This document shows, in pieces, positions 54,401-63,500 of a stretch of DNA of 64,000 bases. Within the stretch, counting starts at the first letter, position 1. Each line of letters starts with the position of its first letter. The notes beneath the pieces were generated by a model. The model saw only the letters and a list, made by a program, of their open reading frames with translations, did no database searches and had not been told where the DNA came from. The DNA comes from Verrucomicrobiota bacterium (GTDB taxonomy: Bacteria > Verrucomicrobiota > Verrucomicrobiia > Verrucomicrobiales > Akkermansiaceae). Both the position numbers and the translations under genes were made by a program. The stretch is from contig JAFLEH010000010.1 in assembly GCA_017301995.1 (NCBI GenBank), positions 124,001-188,000 on the forward strand, given 5' to 3'.

Positions 54401-56793
54401 TGCATACTGGCGGTGCCGGCTCCGTACCATGTGACTCCGCCGGGGCCGCTGATCACGCCCCGGAACTGGGTGATGCCGCTGATGTTGGACAGATAGAGCG
54501 AACTGCCGGCGGCCGCGTTGTTGGTGATCGCGGGTTCGTAGAAATTGTTGTTGCCGAAATCCGTGATGGCGCCTCCGGCGGCATTCACCAGCACCTTCCG
54601 GTTGAGGGCCAGGGCGTTTCCGGTGCCGGTGCTGATCTGCAGCGTTCCGGCGTCCAGGGTGAGCACGGTCGTGGGACTCGATGCCTGTACACCCAACCGG
54701 TTTCCGGCAGGCAGCGACAGGATGCTATCAAACACCCCGCTGGTGGCGTTGAAAGCGCCTCCGGTGATCGTATAGAAAGCGGGGCTGGTGCCGCTGCCGC
54801 CGCCACCGTTGCCCAAGGCGAGCGTGCCGGGACCGGCTTTCCAAATCTGGGTGCCGCCAGCCGAGCTGATGGTGCTGTTGATCGTCGAGGTGCCTGCGGA
54901 TGTCGTATAAACGAAGGGTGATCCGGCAGATGGCGTTAGGTTGAGCGTTCCTCCGGTTAGGGTGTAGCCGCTTTGGGAGAAATAGACCCCGTTCGCGTTG
55001 AGGGTGCCGGAGAGCGTGACCGTGCCGCTGGTCCCTCCCGCGCCGAATTGGGCAAGGTTCGCCGGGTTGGTGGTGTTTCCCCATGTCCGGTTCGTGGAGT
55101 CGTCGTACCAATTCGCGGTGGTGGTTGCGTCCCATGTTCCCGATCCGTCCTGCGCGCCGGCGGTGCCGGTGTTGGCATCCCAGATCAACCCTCCCTGCGG
55201 TACGATCTGGGCGGTTATCGCCGTGATGATGTTGCTATAGTCGCTGACCAGCGTGCCGTTCTGGCTGGCCACCCGGTAATCATAGCTGGTGCCGGGCGTG
55301 AGTCCCGTATCGGTGAACGACGGCGTGCCCGCAGGACTGGTTCCCGCCGTGGCCCATGACTCCGCAACGTTGGTCCGCCGCCGTTCGATAACAAATCCGT
55401 CACCGCCGTGGGCAGTCCATGTCAAACTAACCGAAATCGGTGTGACTGTGGGAGCGTTCAACCCCTCGGGCGCGGTTGCCGTGGTCTCTGAGGAAACATT
55501 CGCGGTGTGCAGCGACATCGCGGACATGCTTTGTGCGCGGTTTTCAAGGGTGGTATCCGCCAACGGCGCGCAGATTTCCAGGCTGGCCTGCTGTAAGGCC
55601 CCCTTGCTTTGGGCATTTGCCTCGTCCTGGGTCCATGCGGCCCGATAGACGCACAGGTCCTGGAAATCCGCCTGAAGCGGCGCGAGCGCCCGGCCCGCCG
55701 CACCCGCCGCACCACCGATGACGAAAAGATCGGGGATGTATTGGTCGCTAACCGTCCCTTTCAAAACGCCATCGATAAACAGCAGCGACTGCCCGGTGGC
55801 ATAGCGGTGTGAAAGTGCTACGTCGTGCCAGCGGCCGTCGTTGGCATCCATCGGCACACTCAACTCGGCGCCGGAAGGGCCGACATATACGAATGCGGTG
55901 TCCCGGATTTCCATGGTCACCCGGTTGGTTCCCGCCCCCACTGCCGCAATGGTGCCGGTCTCGGCGCTGCGCACCCGGAACGCCAGGGTAAACGAATGCA
56001 TCGGGTGTCCCGGCGTGAATCGCAGCGGCGAGGATTCCGCCTCGTCCCGCTGCAACCGGAGATAGCCATTGGTTGTCTGAAGGTTCGGACTGGTGGTCTT
56101 GCCTGCGGTGATCGCATCAAACATCGATGGCGCTACCGCGTAATATAACTCGCCGTGGCCGGACGCGTTGGGATGATAGGCGTCGCTTACATGGCCGGGC
56201 GCCCAGTGGCCGTAGCCATCGTCGATCGCGCCGAGAAAATTGATGCTGGGAATGTTCCAGGTGTTGAGCAGCAGGTTCATCCGTTTGACATAGGCGTATT
56301 CGTTCGCCGAGTAATTGTCGTTCGGATAGACCAGGCTGATCACCGGATAATAGCCATTGGTCCGGCAAAGACCGATGATCTGGGTGAGTCCGTTTTTGAA
56401 ACCGTTGAAGACCGCCTCCGGGTCGCTGGCGCCGACCAGGCCTTCGTTAGCCATCGAAAGCGCGATGATGACGATGTCCGATCCGGGATGGGCGGTGACC
56501 ACATCCGCCTGGAAACGGGCGAGTACCTTGGAGGTGGTGTCTCCGCCAACCGACGCGTTGTTGACCTGCCATGTGACGGAGGATCCCGGAGCGATCGGCG
56601 CGTGATTTTCCATCAGATCATCCAGCCGATAGGCCCATGCCTGGCTGGTAGGGTTGGCCCCGGTGCCCGCGGCCACCGAGGAGCCCAGCACCAGGATTTC
56701 CTGTGGATCCGCGGTGGCGGGGCCGGTTCCCCAGAGACTGAGGATGGCAAGGGATAGGGCGCCGAGGCGGGACGGGCGGATGTTCAGGATCAT
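51484..56793 (-). CDS. SGNH hydrolase fused to LamG, Fn3 and a beta-strand repeat passenger
   Basis: 1769 residues from the start at 56793 (MILNIRPSRLGAL, signal peptide to TADPQ). A longer in-frame start at 57000 would overlap the upstream PEP-CTERM gene. The SGNH esterase domain (about 30-225) has LGSSVAAGTG with the Ser near residue 37, NASVGGDT, and DAYHPN near 205 with the catalytic Asp/His. LamG-like (about 240-400) and fibronectin-III-like (430-530) domains follow, then autotransporter-associated repeats to about 1680. The end has DPDGDGVCNLIEYAL and AQFARLKVTSH, not PEP-CTERM. The passenger is nearly the same as in the next gene. It is likely a surface acetyl-esterase on a beta-helical stalk. 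Confidence 0.87.
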   Translation of the reverse strand: MILNIRPSRLGALSLAILSLWGTGPATADPQEILVLGSSVAAGTGANPTSQAWAYRLDDLMENHAPIAPGSSVTWQVNNASVGGDTTSKVLARFQADVVTAHPGSDIVIIALSMANEGLVGASDPEAVFNGFKNGLTQIIGLCRTNGYYPVISLVYPNDNYSANEYAYVKRMNLLLNTWNIPSINFLGAIDDGYGHWAPGHVSDAYHPNASGHGELYYAVAPSMFDAITAGKTTSPNLQTTNGYLRLQRDEAESSPLRFTPGHPMHSFTLAFRVRSAETGTIAAVGAGTNRVTMEIRDTAFVYVGPSGAELSVPMDANDGRWHDVALSHRYATGQSLLFIDGVLKGTVSDQYIPDLFVIGGAAGAAGRALAPLQADFQDLCVYRAAWTQDEANAQSKGALQQASLEICAPLADTTLENRAQSMSAMSLHTANVSSETTATAPEGLNAPTVTPISVSLTWTAHGGDGFVIERRRTNVAESWATAGTSPAGTPSFTDTGLTPGTSYDYRVASQNGTLVSDYSNIITAITAQIVPQGGLIWDANTGTAGAQDGSGTWDATTTANWYDDSTNRTWGNTTNPANLAQFGAGGTSGTVTLSGTLNANGVYFSQSGYTLTGGTLNLTPSAGSPFVYTTSAGTSTINSTISSAGGTQIWKAGPGTLALGNGGGGSGTSPAFYTITGGAFNATSGVFDSILSLPAGNRLGVQASSPTTVLTLDAGTLQISTGTGNALALNRKVLVNAAGGAITDFGNNNFYEPAITNNAAAGSSLYLSNISGITQFRGVISGPGGVTWYGAGTASMQAANTYTGGTTLRAGTLSVNQTNGIGSGDLTFAGNATLQAGAAGVTLPNAINLGTNSGIFDTNGNVLTLTGAISNPTTTNNAVKAAGSGTLVLAGPLNLTGHATDTNNPALMMGSRNGATFSRGTVTITGTGSISRISTGWDNTANVLNFASTGTVTMATDLVSGQSANGQGVINFTTGTLILQNFNIANWDGAYGGFTMSGGTMNTINFRNGGTGNGNGNSYSLMTGGTINVAEVTTLSRQGTGTNVLYLNGASAQFNEGNNRFNLGFSTGSTGIVTVASGLLTVGSNLSLAEGGAGTTGIVNLNGGIIRPNVIVAPNAAGNSIVNFNGGTLQANIDHTNFMNGLTSSNIFAGGATIDTNGKNVTIGQALLSAAGSGVSNIQVATGGAGYLGTPVVKITGGGGTGATAVAVMSGGVITGIQITSPGTGYTSAPTVTLTGGGSTTAATVGTVSTAANAADGGLTKSGAGTLTLTGSSTYAGATTVTSGVLATNNLRANGTASGIGLGSSLNLNGGTLRYTGGSNNNGFNRTITAGAGGGTLDNAGGTFVFYSGSFAGSGSLAFVDSSSSGHEWLITGSSSGFSGNVQVGNGSARSGTLQYRSDNANPFGTGTIQINGGGVVTADFGSTNPSTLANNVILNGGTLGTQQSNITYTGAVSLLADSILGHAYNGTVGNVTINGVISGASAIGISTAASVTLAAANTYTGPTRVDSGTLVLTGSLPPESAVTVSAGATLTGNGTANGPVTTVGATSVIAPGTAGIGTLALGNTVLTGILATELDATACDQLSVTGNLDVTGATVAFTRLAPAAAPIYVIAKYTGTLTGTLATTTLPAGYQLVHDLAAKEIRITKANFTGFMDAYPGLNAADKLPDADPDGDGVCNLIEYALAGFDPTLADSATPGSLADGVLTFLKRAAAVANGDLTYMIEQSPTLGTAPTPWTEVMPTANDDTAISYALPIGQPAQFARLKVTSH

Positions 56794-56810
56794 GAGGATG
56801 GTTCGAGATC

Positions 56811-59800
56811 TCAGCGGTTGGAGTTCCGTCTCCGGCGCACCAGCGCGAGGAGGCCAAGGCCTCCTAACATGGCTGTGGCCGAGGGTTCGGGAACGATGCC
56901 GATGGAGCCGTTGGTGTAAAGCTGGCTCTGATCCCAACTGAGGGGACCGTCCAGCGTGGGCAGATTGACGGTGGAGAAGGTGCCGGTGGCGCTGCCCCAA
57001 TCGAACAGATTGAAGGTGTCGCCATTTTGCAGGGCCCCGCCGACGTTTGTGACATTGAGTGTTCCGCCGAAGGTGAGCAGTGAGGAGACCGTCGCCAAGT
57101 CGGAGATATCGCCAAGGGTGTCGATTTCGAACTCGCTGACGCCACCGAGGGTCAGGTCCCCATCGACACCCAGGGAGCCGATGCTGTTTCCTGGCGCGAA
57201 GGAGCCGCCGGACAGAACGGTCAGATCGCCGGTGGTGCCCGTGCCGCCGATCGCGGCACCTGCGTTCACGGTGGTCAGGGTGCTGGTTGAAATGCTGCCA
57301 TTCACGATCAGCTTGCCGGAATTGACGTTAGTCGGGCCGGTATAGGTGTTGGTGTTGGAAAGCGTCACGCTGGTGGCGGTCGAGATATTGAGAGCGCTAC
57401 CGCCCGAACCGCTGACGACGCCTGCTAGATCGACCGTTCCTACCGTGCCGGTGTAGGCATGGCCCAGAATGGAATCCGCCAGCAGGGAAACGGCACCGGT
57501 GTAGGTGATGTTGGATTGCTGGGTGCCCAGCGTGCCTCCATTCAGGATAAGATTGTTGGCAAGGGTGCTCGGATTGGTGCTGCCCAAGTCGGCGGTAACC
57601 ACGCCGCCTCCGTTGATTTGGATGGTGCCCGTGCCGAACGGGTTCGCGCTGTTCGAGCGATACTGCAAGGTGCCGCTGCCCGCCGATCCGTTGCCCACCT
57701 GGACGTTGCCGGAAAAGCCGGAGCTGCTTCCGGTGATCAGCCATTCGTGGCCGGAGGAGGTCGAGTCCACGAATGCCAGCGAGCCGCTGCCGGCAAACGA
57801 TCCGCTGTAGAAAACGAAAGTTCCGCCGGCATTGTCGAGCGTGCCGCCGCCCGCTCCCACCGTGATGGTGCGATTGAAACCATTGTTATTGGAACCGCCG
57901 GTGTAGCGTAGGGTTCCACCATTGAGGTTCAGCGCGGTGCCGAGGCCGATACCGGAAGCGGTGCCGTTGGCCTGCAGGTTGTTGGTGGCGAGTACTCCGC
58001 TTGTGACTGTTGTCGCTCCCGCGTAGGAGCTTGATCCGGTTAGGGTCAGCGTGCCAGCGCCGGATTTTGTTAGCCCGCCGTCCGCGGCGTTGGCGGCCGT
58101 GGAAATGGTGCCGAGGGTGGCGGCGGTGGTCGAACCGCCTCCGGTTAGGGTGACGGTGGGGGCGCTGGTGTAACCGGTGCCCGCACTGGTGATCTGGATG
58201 CCGGTGACCACGCCCCCGCTCATGACCGCCACGGCCGTGGCCCCGGTACCACCACCACCGGTGATCTTCACCACCGGTGCGCCAAGATAGCCGGCCCCTC
58301 CGGTTGCGATTTGGATGTTGGAAACCCCGCTGCCGGCCGCGCTCAGGAGTGCCTGACCGATGGTCACGTTTTTGCCGTTGGTGTCGATCGTCGCGCCGCC
58401 AGTGAAGATGTTTGCGGATGTTAGGCCGCTCATGAAATTCGTGTGGTCGATGTTCGCCTGCAAGGTCCCGCCGTTGAAATTGACGATGCTGGAGCCGGCC
58501 GAATTGGGAGTCAGGATCACATTGGGCCGGACGATGCCGCCGTTTAGGTTGACGATGGCGGTGGTGCCCGCGCCGCCTTCCGCGAGGGACAGGTTGCTGC
58601 CCACGGTGAGCAGTCCGCTGGCGACGGTGACGATCCCGGTGGAGCCGGTGCTGAAGCCAACGTTGAAGCGGTTGTTGCCCTCGTTGAACTGGGCGGACGC
58701 GCCGTTCAGATAGAGTACATTGGTGCCGGTGCCCTGGCGGCTGAGCGTTGTGACTTCCGCCACGTTGATCGTGCCGCCGGTCATCAGGGTGTAACTGTTG
58801 CCGTTGCCGTTTCCATTGCCACCGTTGCGGATGTTGGTGGCGTTCAAGGTGCCACCGCTCATGGTGAACGCACCATAGGAGCCGTCCCAGTTCGCCATGT
58901 TCAGGTTTTGGAGATTCAGTGTGCCGGTTGTGAAATTGACCACGCCCTGACCGCCGGCCGACTGGCCGGACACCAGGTCGGTGGCCATGGTGACGGTGCC
59001 GGTGGAGGCGAAATTGAGGACATTGGCGGTGTTGTCCCAGCCGGTGCTGATGCGGGAGATCGAGCCGGTTCCGGTGATGGTGACGGTGCCGCGGTTGAAG
59101 TTCGCGCTGTTGCGGTTGCCCAGCATCAGCGCGGGGCTATTGGTGTCCGTGGCATGGCCGGTTAGGTTGAGCGCGCCCGCGAGGACAAGGGTGCCGCTTC
59201 CGGCCGCTTTCACCGCGTTGCTGGTGGCCGCGGAGTTGCTGATGGATCCGGTCAGCGTCAGCGTGTTGCCGTTGGTGTCGAAGATATCGCTGGTGGTGCC
59301 GAGGCTGATGTTGTTGGCGAGCGTCAGATTGGCCGCGCCGGACTGAAGCGCGCCGTTGCCGGAGAATGTCAGCGCGCCGGAGCCCAGGGAGGTGTTGGTA
59401 ATGACCTGAACGGTGCCACCCTTGATAGAGGTGCCGCCCGAGTAGGTGTTAGCCGCCTTCAGGATTGCCGTGCCCGCACCATACCAAGTGACACTTCCGG
59501 TTCCGCTGATGATGCCTCGGAAGTCGGTGATGCCGCTGATGTTGGATAGATAGAGCGACGAACCGCCGCCGGCGTTGTTGATAATCGCGGGTTCGTAGAA
59601 ATTGTTGCTGCCGAAGTCCGAGATGGCACCGCCGGCCGCGTTGACCTGGACTCTTCGGTTGACAGCCAGCGCGTTCCCGGTGGCGGTCGTGACCTGGAAC
59701 GTTCCGGCATCCAACGTCAGCACGGTCGTGGGACTGCCAGCCTGCACTCCGAGGCGGTTCCCTGCCGGCATCGCAAGAATGCTATCGAACACGCCGGTTG

Positions 59801-60329
59801 TGCTGTTGAACGTGCCACCGGTGACGGTGTATAGCGCGGGGCTGGATCCGCTGCCGCCGCCGCCATTTCCAAGCAACAGTGTCCCCGATCCGGTTTTGGT
59901 GATCTGGGTGCCGCCCGCGGAGGTGATGGTGCTGTTGAGCGTGGTGGTTCCGCCGTTGGTCGTGTAAACGAACGGGCTGGCGGATGGCGCGATGTTCAAG
60001 GTGCCGCCTGTGAGGGTATAGCCGCCCGTGCTGAATGTTAGGCCGCCGGTATTCAGCGTTCCCGACAAGGTAACGGTGCCCGCGGTTCCCCCGAAATTCG
60101 CGGTGATGGCGCTGGGGTTGGTGTTGTTATACGCTGTGGTGGCGGCGGTTCCGGCCGACGACGTGCTCCAGAATGTGGCGGTCGTGTCCCAGGTTCCGGT
60201 GCCGCCGATCCCGGAGGTCGCTCCGTTGACATCCCAGTAGTGGTCGGTGTTGGCGGCGGCGTGCGTTGATAGAAGCGCCCCGACAAACAGGGTCGGGAGC
60301 GACATGCGGATGGTGGTGGAAGGTTTCAC
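56811..60329 (-). CDS. Beta-strand repeat protein with PEP-CTERM sorting signal
   Basis: 1172 residues with a signal peptide (MSLPTLFVGALLSTHAAAN region). The body consists of autotransporter-associated beta-strand repeats. The C-terminus is a textbook PEP-CTERM signal: VPEPSATAMLGGLGLLALVRRRR, that is Pro-Glu-Pro, a membrane helix and a basic cluster. In known systems this is processed by an exosortase, which is not in this window. The gene is 17 bases upstream of the SGNH fusion gene on the same strand, so they probably form an operon. A passenger region of about 2.4 kb matches that gene at a constant offset. Confidence 0.9.
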   Translation of the reverse strand: MKPSTTIRMSLPTLFVGALLSTHAAANTDHYWDVNGATSGIGGTGTWDTTATFWSTSSAGTAATTAYNNTNPSAITANFGGTAGTVTLSGTLNTGGLTFSTGGYTLTGGTLNIAPSASPFVYTTNGGTTTLNSTITSAGGTQITKTGSGTLLLGNGGGGSGSSPALYTVTGGTFNSTTGVFDSILAMPAGNRLGVQAGSPTTVLTLDAGTFQVTTATGNALAVNRRVQVNAAGGAISDFGSNNFYEPAIINNAGGGSSLYLSNISGITDFRGIISGTGSVTWYGAGTAILKAANTYSGGTSIKGGTVQVITNTSLGSGALTFSGNGALQSGAANLTLANNISLGTTSDIFDTNGNTLTLTGSISNSAATSNAVKAAGSGTLVLAGALNLTGHATDTNSPALMLGNRNSANFNRGTVTITGTGSISRISTGWDNTANVLNFASTGTVTMATDLVSGQSAGGQGVVNFTTGTLNLQNLNMANWDGSYGAFTMSGGTLNATNIRNGGNGNGNGNSYTLMTGGTINVAEVTTLSRQGTGTNVLYLNGASAQFNEGNNRFNVGFSTGSTGIVTVASGLLTVGSNLSLAEGGAGTTAIVNLNGGIVRPNVILTPNSAGSSIVNFNGGTLQANIDHTNFMSGLTSANIFTGGATIDTNGKNVTIGQALLSAAGSGVSNIQIATGGAGYLGAPVVKITGGGGTGATAVAVMSGGVVTGIQITSAGTGYTSAPTVTLTGGGSTTAATLGTISTAANAADGGLTKSGAGTLTLTGSSSYAGATTVTSGVLATNNLQANGTASGIGLGTALNLNGGTLRYTGGSNNNGFNRTITVGAGGGTLDNAGGTFVFYSGSFAGSGSLAFVDSTSSGHEWLITGSSSGFSGNVQVGNGSAGSGTLQYRSNSANPFGTGTIQINGGGVVTADLGSTNPSTLANNLILNGGTLGTQQSNITYTGAVSLLADSILGHAYTGTVGTVDLAGVVSGSGGSALNISTATSVTLSNTNTYTGPTNVNSGKLIVNGSISTSTLTTVNAGAAIGGTGTTGDLTVLSGGSFAPGNSIGSLGVDGDLTLGGVSEFEIDTLGDISDLATVSSLLTFGGTLNVTNVGGALQNGDTFNLFDWGSATGTFSTVNLPTLDGPLSWDQSQLYTNGSIGIVPEPSATAMLGGLGLLALVRRRRNSNR

Positions 60330-60595
60330 GGAACGGCGGATTGGTTGGAGGAAATTGCCTGAATGGCTTGCAGGGATACGAACCGGGTTCCGTCATCAGA
60401 CGGCCCAGGTTGAATGAATTTACGGCACACGTCGGCCACACAAAATCGGACCCGCGCACACAACCACCTCGATTCCACTCCGCCAAGCACCCCAATCGGG
60501 GGGCGCGTGGACCGATACGACGAACCGGCGGGAAACCGCGATCCCGATGTATGGCAATCTGCCGCTTTCGCCGAACATTGGCCAACCAACCGGGG

Positions 60596-63500
60596 TCAAG
60601 GCGCGCTGATGACCGCGCGGAGGTAGTCGGAGGGATCACCCGTGACTGCGCCGGGGCTTCGGAATGTCCTATAGGTCCAGCCTGTATCAAGCGGTTGGAG
60701 CCGTGGATCGTTTTCAATGGTCGTTTTGTCTGCGCCGGTCACTTCGGTTACTTGAAGAGTCCATGCCCCGAGGTCATCGCTGGCTTGGATCTTGTAGGTC
60801 AGGCCGTCGATCGGGTCGGAAACCGCTTCGGTGGTTCCGGAGAACGCCGCGCCATTGCGCACCGGTAGCGTGAGAACCAGCACTTGGCTTCCGGCTACGG
60901 TCGCAACCTTTCCGAGCATCTTTCCGGACGCCGCACCTGAGAGGGGATTGCCGTCGAGGGCGAATTCCGAGAGGTTGTTGGAACCGTCGCCATCCGGATC
61001 GCCCCCCGGTGTGGCATCGGCCGATGGATCGATGGCCGTGATATGGCTTTGTGCCCAGGTTTCGAAGGCATTGGCCGCCCAACTGAGGACGATTTCCTTG
61101 TATCCGTTGGCGGCGGGTGCGTCATAGGTTAGCGAATATCCGGCCGGAAGAACCGGCGTCTCGGTGAAGGTTCCAGTTAGAGTCTGGTAACGCGCCAGGA
61201 CGTGGACCGGCAGATTCGGCGTGCCGTTGAGGAGAAGCTTGGCGCCGCTGATATCGAGCGTTTCGGCCTGGAGCGTGTCCACGGATTCCGCCATGTCGAT
61301 GGTGAGGGACGACCCGCCGGCAAAGGTGGCGGCGATCGCATAGAGGGTGCCGCCGGGCGATCCCGGGTTCAGGTTGGAACCTGAAGCAACCGTGATTGAC
61401 CCCGCATAATCGCCGGTTCCCGCTAGGGTTCCCGCGTTGACTTGGGTGGCTCCGGCGTAGCTGTGGATGCCATTCAGATAGAGCGCGCCGGAACCTGATT
61501 TCGTGAGCCCGCCGCCGCCGTCCTGCAGGCTTTGGTTGATGGTTAGATCCTGGCCGTTGGTGTCGATGATCGCACCGCCCGCCTGGACGTTGACCACATC
61601 CATCAGCGACATGAACGTGGGGAGTGATCCCGTTCCCGCGCGGAGGGTGCCTCCATTGAAATTGAAGGTGCCCATGCCCGCGCCTGCGGCTCCGGCGGTG
61701 ATCTGGCGGGTGGTTAGGGTGCCGCCGTTCAGATTGAGCGTTCCGATGCCGGACCCCGCGTTGGAGATCAGCACGGTGCCGGACGAAACGACCGCACCGG
61801 TTCCGGAGAGGGTTAGGGTTCCGGTTCCGGCTTCGCCGACAATGAGCGAGGCGTTGGGATTGGTCTGGTTGAAAGTGCCGCCGGAGATGGCGACGGTTCC
61901 GATGGCGTTGCCGGATCCACCGGTGTATCTTCCGATGGAGATCCAGTCCTGGCCGGTGAAGGTGCCGCCGGTTTGGTTGAGCGTGCCCTTGGTGCCTGAC
62001 CCCTTGCCGATGAACGCGATTCCTTTGGAGGAAACGGTTCCGGTGTCGCTTAGGTTGAGGGTTCCCTGCGAGGTTCCACCATCGCCGATATTGAAATCAC
62101 CAGCGGTGGAGATCAGCGATCCGCTGTTCTTCACCGTTACGGTCGCCTTGGCGGTGCCACCATCGCCGATGGCCAGCCACCCGCCGTTCTTGGTGATTGA
62201 GGCGGTGTCCTGGATGGTTAGAGTTACCGTTGAGGTGCCGGTCCCCATCGCCATCCGCAGCGCACCAGCCGTGGTTAGGGCTGATGTGCCGGCCATGGTC
62301 ATGGTGGTGGTGGACCCGGCGCTCTCGGCCAGTTGCACCGCGCCGTTGTTGGTCCAGGTGGTGTTGGTTAGGGTGACCGCCTGCGTGCTGTTGTTGAGCG
62401 TCTGATCCGCGATGTAACCGGTTGTGACGTTGCCGGTGGTGATGACGGAGTTGGTGGCGGTGAGGGTACTGGCTAGCCCGGTATTGCCGTTCCCGCGGCC
62501 CAGCACCAGCCAGTTTTGTACATTGAGCGAGGTGGAGGAAAGGGTGAGGTTGGCACCCTGCGTGGTGGTGTGGCCGATCCAACAATCGCCGCCGACGGTG
62601 TTGGTCTGGGTTCCGGAACCGATCAATTCCAGCGTGCTCTGGGTGACCCGCAGGCCGGGGCTGACGGTTCCGAATCCGTTCGCGCCCGGATAAGTCAGAA
62701 TCAGCTTGGCAGAACCGGTTTTGGTGAAGTTACCCGCGGTGCCGATCACCTGCCCGGACATTGTTAGATCCCTGTTGCTGCTGAGGGTGCTGTTGGTGCC
62801 ACTGATGGTGAATCCGCGATCGGTGGTCGTGGCTGCGGCGAGGGCAGCCGAAAGGGTGCCTCCCGCGAGCACCAGATTGGAAGGACTGGCGGATGACGCG
62901 CCGATGGAACTGGGCGCTCCACCGTTGGCGATGGACCGGATCTGGGTCGTGCCGCCTTCAAGAACCGTGGCACCCGTATAATCGTTAGGATTCGTTGTGT
63001 TGAAAAGCAATAGCCCGCCGGTCCCCTGTTTGATGAGGCTGCCCGAACCGGAGATTTTTCCGGCTCCCTGAATCCGGAATTGGGAGGTGTTGTTGAAAGC
63101 GATTTTCCCAGGGGCCACCGTGGTGTCCAGTTGGATGGTTAGACTGCTTGCCGTGTCATCGAACAGCACGGATCCGGGGTCGGCATAGGTGGCTGGGGAG
63201 CCGGTTGACTTGTCGATCCAATTGGCCGTGGTGCCGAGATCCCACACGGCGGTGGTGGAACCGGTGACACCCTTCCATGTCAGCACGGTCGCCTGGGTGA
63301 GATTGAGCGAGACGGTGCCGAACCCATCGTCGGATAGGGTTCCGACGGTGCCGGGCGGAAGGGTGCCGAGCACGAAGCTGCCGAAGCCGGATTTGGGAAC
63401 GACGTACGAGACCAGCGGAATGGTTCCCACCGCGGGAAACGAATCGGTGACGTTGACGGTCGTCACGCCGTTGAGGGTGAGCGCTCCGGTGACATTGAGC

